This document shows positions 61,556-64,000 of a stretch of DNA of 64,000 nucleotides, piece by piece. Both the position numbers and the translations under genes were made by a program. This stretch comes from Alnus glutinosa (lineage: Eukaryota; Streptophyta; Magnoliopsida; Fagales; Betulaceae): NCBI RefSeq assembly GCF_958979055.1, contig NC_084889.1:35345951-35409950 (forward strand), read 5' to 3'. Under the pieces are notes generated by a model. The model made no database searches and was not told the origin of the DNA. It was given only the letters and a program-made list of their open reading frames with translations. The first letter of the stretch is position 1. Every line of letters starts with the position of its first letter.

Positions 61556-62660
61556 CATTATACTCTAAATTTAGGGGGCAATAAGGGCCATGCACCTCCC
61601 TCTTCTAGTTATAGATTTATATCTAATCAAAATATTTATATATTTACACTTAAATGTTTATATATAAAAAATAATAATAATTTTTTAGCTGAAATTTTCT
61701 AGGCGGAATGAATAGAATCCAGTACCCTTTAAAATAAATAAATAAAAAAATCCAATAGATGCACCAACCTACATGGATGGTAGGCCGTCATTAGCTAAAA
61801 TTGGTTAGATCAAAATTTAATAGTGTTGTCTTTTTATAATATTATTCAATTTTAAAAAAAAATTCAACGAAGAATAAAGACGCAGATATTCCTTATAATA
61901 TTACTCGGTCCCCCAATAATGTATAAATAATTATCCAAGTCTTCGTTACCGATGTGAATGCTGCAATGCACATCCTTCGTTAATTGTCCTTCTTTGAATT
62001 CAAAGGCTATGCCAATTATTGCTTTCCAGCCCTTCCTGTTTCTTCCGTGATCTTCATAAATTTTTCAGATTTCATTCAGACATAAGCGATGACGTCAATA
62101 TTCAAACTCAGCATATCTTCATAAAGACCAAGGTCAACAATTTCTCCTAGTCGCCGAATCACCCACCACATCCACTATTTTTCCCCTTCCAGAAGGTCGA
62201 CAATTTCAACAAAGCAATTTTTAGAAAATGTGTCAATCAGATTCCGAAAAGATAAGACACCATTTTTTTTGTCTACTGTGAAGGGAAAAAAAAAAAAAAA
62301 TTGAAGAATTGGATAACAGCAAAAATATTTCAGGCCCTTGAATGTGAGAATGAAAATGGTTTAATGGAAATTGGATCAATTTTTTATGGGAGAACTTGCC
62401 TGAGGCAAATATATTAAGCCAAATAATACAAAAATGCAGAATTCGATTCATCTAAAGCAAACTAAGCAGACCAAAAAAATCCCAAAAAATGACTCGAAAA
62501 TATGTTTCAGACTTGGGTTTGAACAAAAAGTCAGGCCATCTATTCTACCAATGTGGACAATTGCCTGGCAAAATGGTGGGGGCGGGACCTCTTTACTGTG
62601 ATTTGGAGGAGAAATTGGAGGTAACGCCACATATGATGTTTAAAGAGAGAGCCCAAAGTT

Positions 62661-63332
62661 TCATTTCTTCTTCAACTTTTTCCTCACTGAGGATCGCTTA
62701 GCAGTTCTAAAAGACTGAGCACCAACAGCAGCATACGTTCTGAGCCTCTCCAGGATCCTCCTCTCACTGATACGCAGCACTAAAGAATGGTACAACTTTC
62801 TCTCTCTTATGCAACAATTCCCAAGGGCTTCAATATCATCTTCAATTGAATTAGAACCATAAAAACTCTCTCGCATATCTGCCAGCCACAAAAGAGCATC
62901 ACAAACATCCTTTGTCAACAACAAATCCTTACTCACTTCTGGAGCTTTTTCCCACCTCAACTGGCCTTCTTCTGACAAGATCATGCCTATGGATCCATTA
63001 AAGTTCCCTGCGGTTGACACTGTGAGGTCCAACTTATGATATGTATCCTCTGGCAACAGCAGTATGTACAATAATATCAGCAGCTCAATTTGGGGTTCCC
63101 CATCAGATGAAATCTCAAAATATTCAGTGTTCTGGCTAACACATCCACAGTAACCCAGTTTTCTCCAGAGGGCTAGCCTTGTTCTACTGTACCGGCCAGA
63201 AAACGAAGACGAACTCCATTGGAGTAATAGTTCCATATCGATATTTACAATGTCAAATGGATTATTTGGCTCTGTAAATCCATATCTGTGAAGCAATGCA
63301 GCATTACCCAACGATCCATATGTATTAAAGAC
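62661..63332 (-). CDS. SET-domain lysine methyltransferase, last exon (SETD6/LSMT type)
   Basis: Only the terminal exon is in the window: acceptor AG ends at 63333, coding runs from 63332 to the stop at 62661 (223 residues). It opens VFNTYGSLGNAALLHRYGF, the NxYG and LLxxYGF signature that ends a SET domain of the Rubisco-LSMT/SETD6 class. The Rubisco-substrate-binding-like domain follows (EISSDGEPQIELLILLYILLLPEDTYHKLDL; DALLWLADMRESFYGSNSIEDDIEAL), and the exon ends in a very basic tail (KRSSVRKKLKKK). It resembles Arabidopsis At3g56570 from memory. Proteins of this class methylate lysines on ribosomal or other non-histone substrates; the substrate here is unknown. The basic tail could be a nuclear-import signal. 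Upstream exons lie beyond base 64000. Confidence 0.88.
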   Translation of the reverse strand, partial: VFNTYGSLGNAALLHRYGFTEPNNPFDIVNIDMELLLQWSSSSFSGRYSRTRLALWRKLGYCGCVSQNTEYFEISSDGEPQIELLILLYILLLPEDTYHKLDLTVSTAGNFNGSIGMILSEEGQLRWEKAPEVSKDLLLTKDVCDALLWLADMRESFYGSNSIEDDIEALGNCCIRERKLYHSLVLRISERRILERLRTYAAVGAQSFRTAKRSSVRKKLKKK

Positions 63333-64000
63333 CTGAGAGGAGAAGCAAAAGAATAAAATGAACAGTTTTATAACACCATTTCAAATCAAGGGTTACCTAT
63401 TGAAAACTGAATTTCTTTTCTTTCTTTCTTTTTTCCCTGGTAAGTATTGAAAGTGGATTTTACCATAAGCAGAGTAAAAAAGACCAAGTTTTGTATTTGA
63501 AATTACTAAAAATTAATTAACCCACACTGTGTGCAAATAGTATCCGACATGAGACATGGACAGAAGCTCAAAAGAACGCTTTCTATTTTTGCGGTTAGCC
63601 ATAATAAAGTACCAATTTTAACTGATCAAGGAATACTTCGCCATCCAATATGATGTGATCATTGGAGAGAAAGATGGGAAAATATTATCACAGTATTCAA
63701 CAAACCTCTCTCGCTGCACTTAAAGATGAGATGACAGAAATGAAACCTAAAACGGATGCCAACCCCAATAAATTCAACTACTATTAGCAGAGCAGGGCAA
63801 AATAGTTAAGGCCAGCTACATAAATGCTGCTCTACCTAAGTGAATCATTTGGATGCAAAGCTGATGCAACCTCCTCTTGTGGTTGGGGCTGCATAAGTTA
63901 TATCTCCAAAAGGCCCATGTGTTGGGCCTTTAACAATAAAAGTAAATCAATCAGTTTTGGCGAGAGATTAACCAATGACAAGTCAACCCATTTCAACGCT
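63333..64000 (-). other. Intron of the SET-domain gene (partial)
   Basis: Upstream of the last exon no further exon is seen on the minus strand up to the window edge. The sequence is AT-rich without conserved frames, so it is probably one intron or its start. Confidence 0.55.

Larger units (their letters stand above)
59821..62660. other. Intergenic with two inverted-repeat elements
   Basis: About 2.8 kb with no recognisable gene. It holds a MITE at about 60275-60640 and a larger inverted-repeat element at 60739-61555 (both listed). A (CT)n tract lies near 60470-60490. The last 600 bases are the 3' flank of the SET-domain gene. Confidence 0.6.

Noticed and set aside
1-64000. tRNA, rRNA or CRISPR features
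   Set aside because: No cloverleaf-like B box with matching arms, no rRNA stretch and no regular short repeat-spacer array were noticed by eye. A tRNAscan-type search would be needed to exclude tRNA genes fully.

Overview
This is nuclear DNA of a woody eudicot. It is AT-rich, with GT-AG introns and plant-specific gene families (a class III peroxidase, a ZF-HD homeobox protein, plant LigB/DODA, BPG2). It also carries long (GA)n, (TA)n and poly-A tracts and a dense load of plant transposons. Several repeat types recall Fagales-like rosid genomes, but the sequence alone does not fix the species. I saw no prokaryotic, organellar or viral gene block and no CRISPR array.

Layout. 1-2245: a 1.28-kb tandem duplication with a Helitron-like fragment and a clean 166-bp hAT MITE. 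2246-4165: a Pack-MULE-like unit carrying fragments of two unrelated host genes (TM9SF first exon and BPG2). 5140-5810: nested foldback elements. 6475-11293: an intact five-exon PHD-finger gene (710 aa). 13785-19281: two complete class III peroxidase genes of the PRX47 type, tail to tail inside a 6.4-kb imperfect palindrome. 21339-27257: an intact six-exon SFT2-type vesicle-trafficking gene (179 aa) with a 5'-truncated L1 LINE in intron 2. 31596-32132: a one-exon ZF-HD transcription factor. 33799-59820: a tandem triplication around a LigB/DODA-type extradiol dioxygenase; the first copy is a pseudogene and the second and third are intact (264 aa each). 62661-63332: the last exon of a SET-domain (SETD6/Rubisco-LSMT type) lysine methyltransferase whose other exons lie past the right edge.

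The genes do not form a pathway; they are an ordinary set of plant loci. The main interest is structural. The three dioxygenase units can be aligned by eye, so several insertions can be compared with empty sites in sister copies. A 5.8-kb Helitron in unit 3 has an exact empty site in unit 1 (insertion between A and T, no target duplication). A 684-bp hAT element in unit 2 has an empty site in unit 1. Other insertions are private to unit 1 or unit 2. Together these give a relative order of duplication, insertion and deletion.

Exon coordinates were derived by hand from splice signals, reading phase and family homology recalled from memory. No alignment or database search was run.
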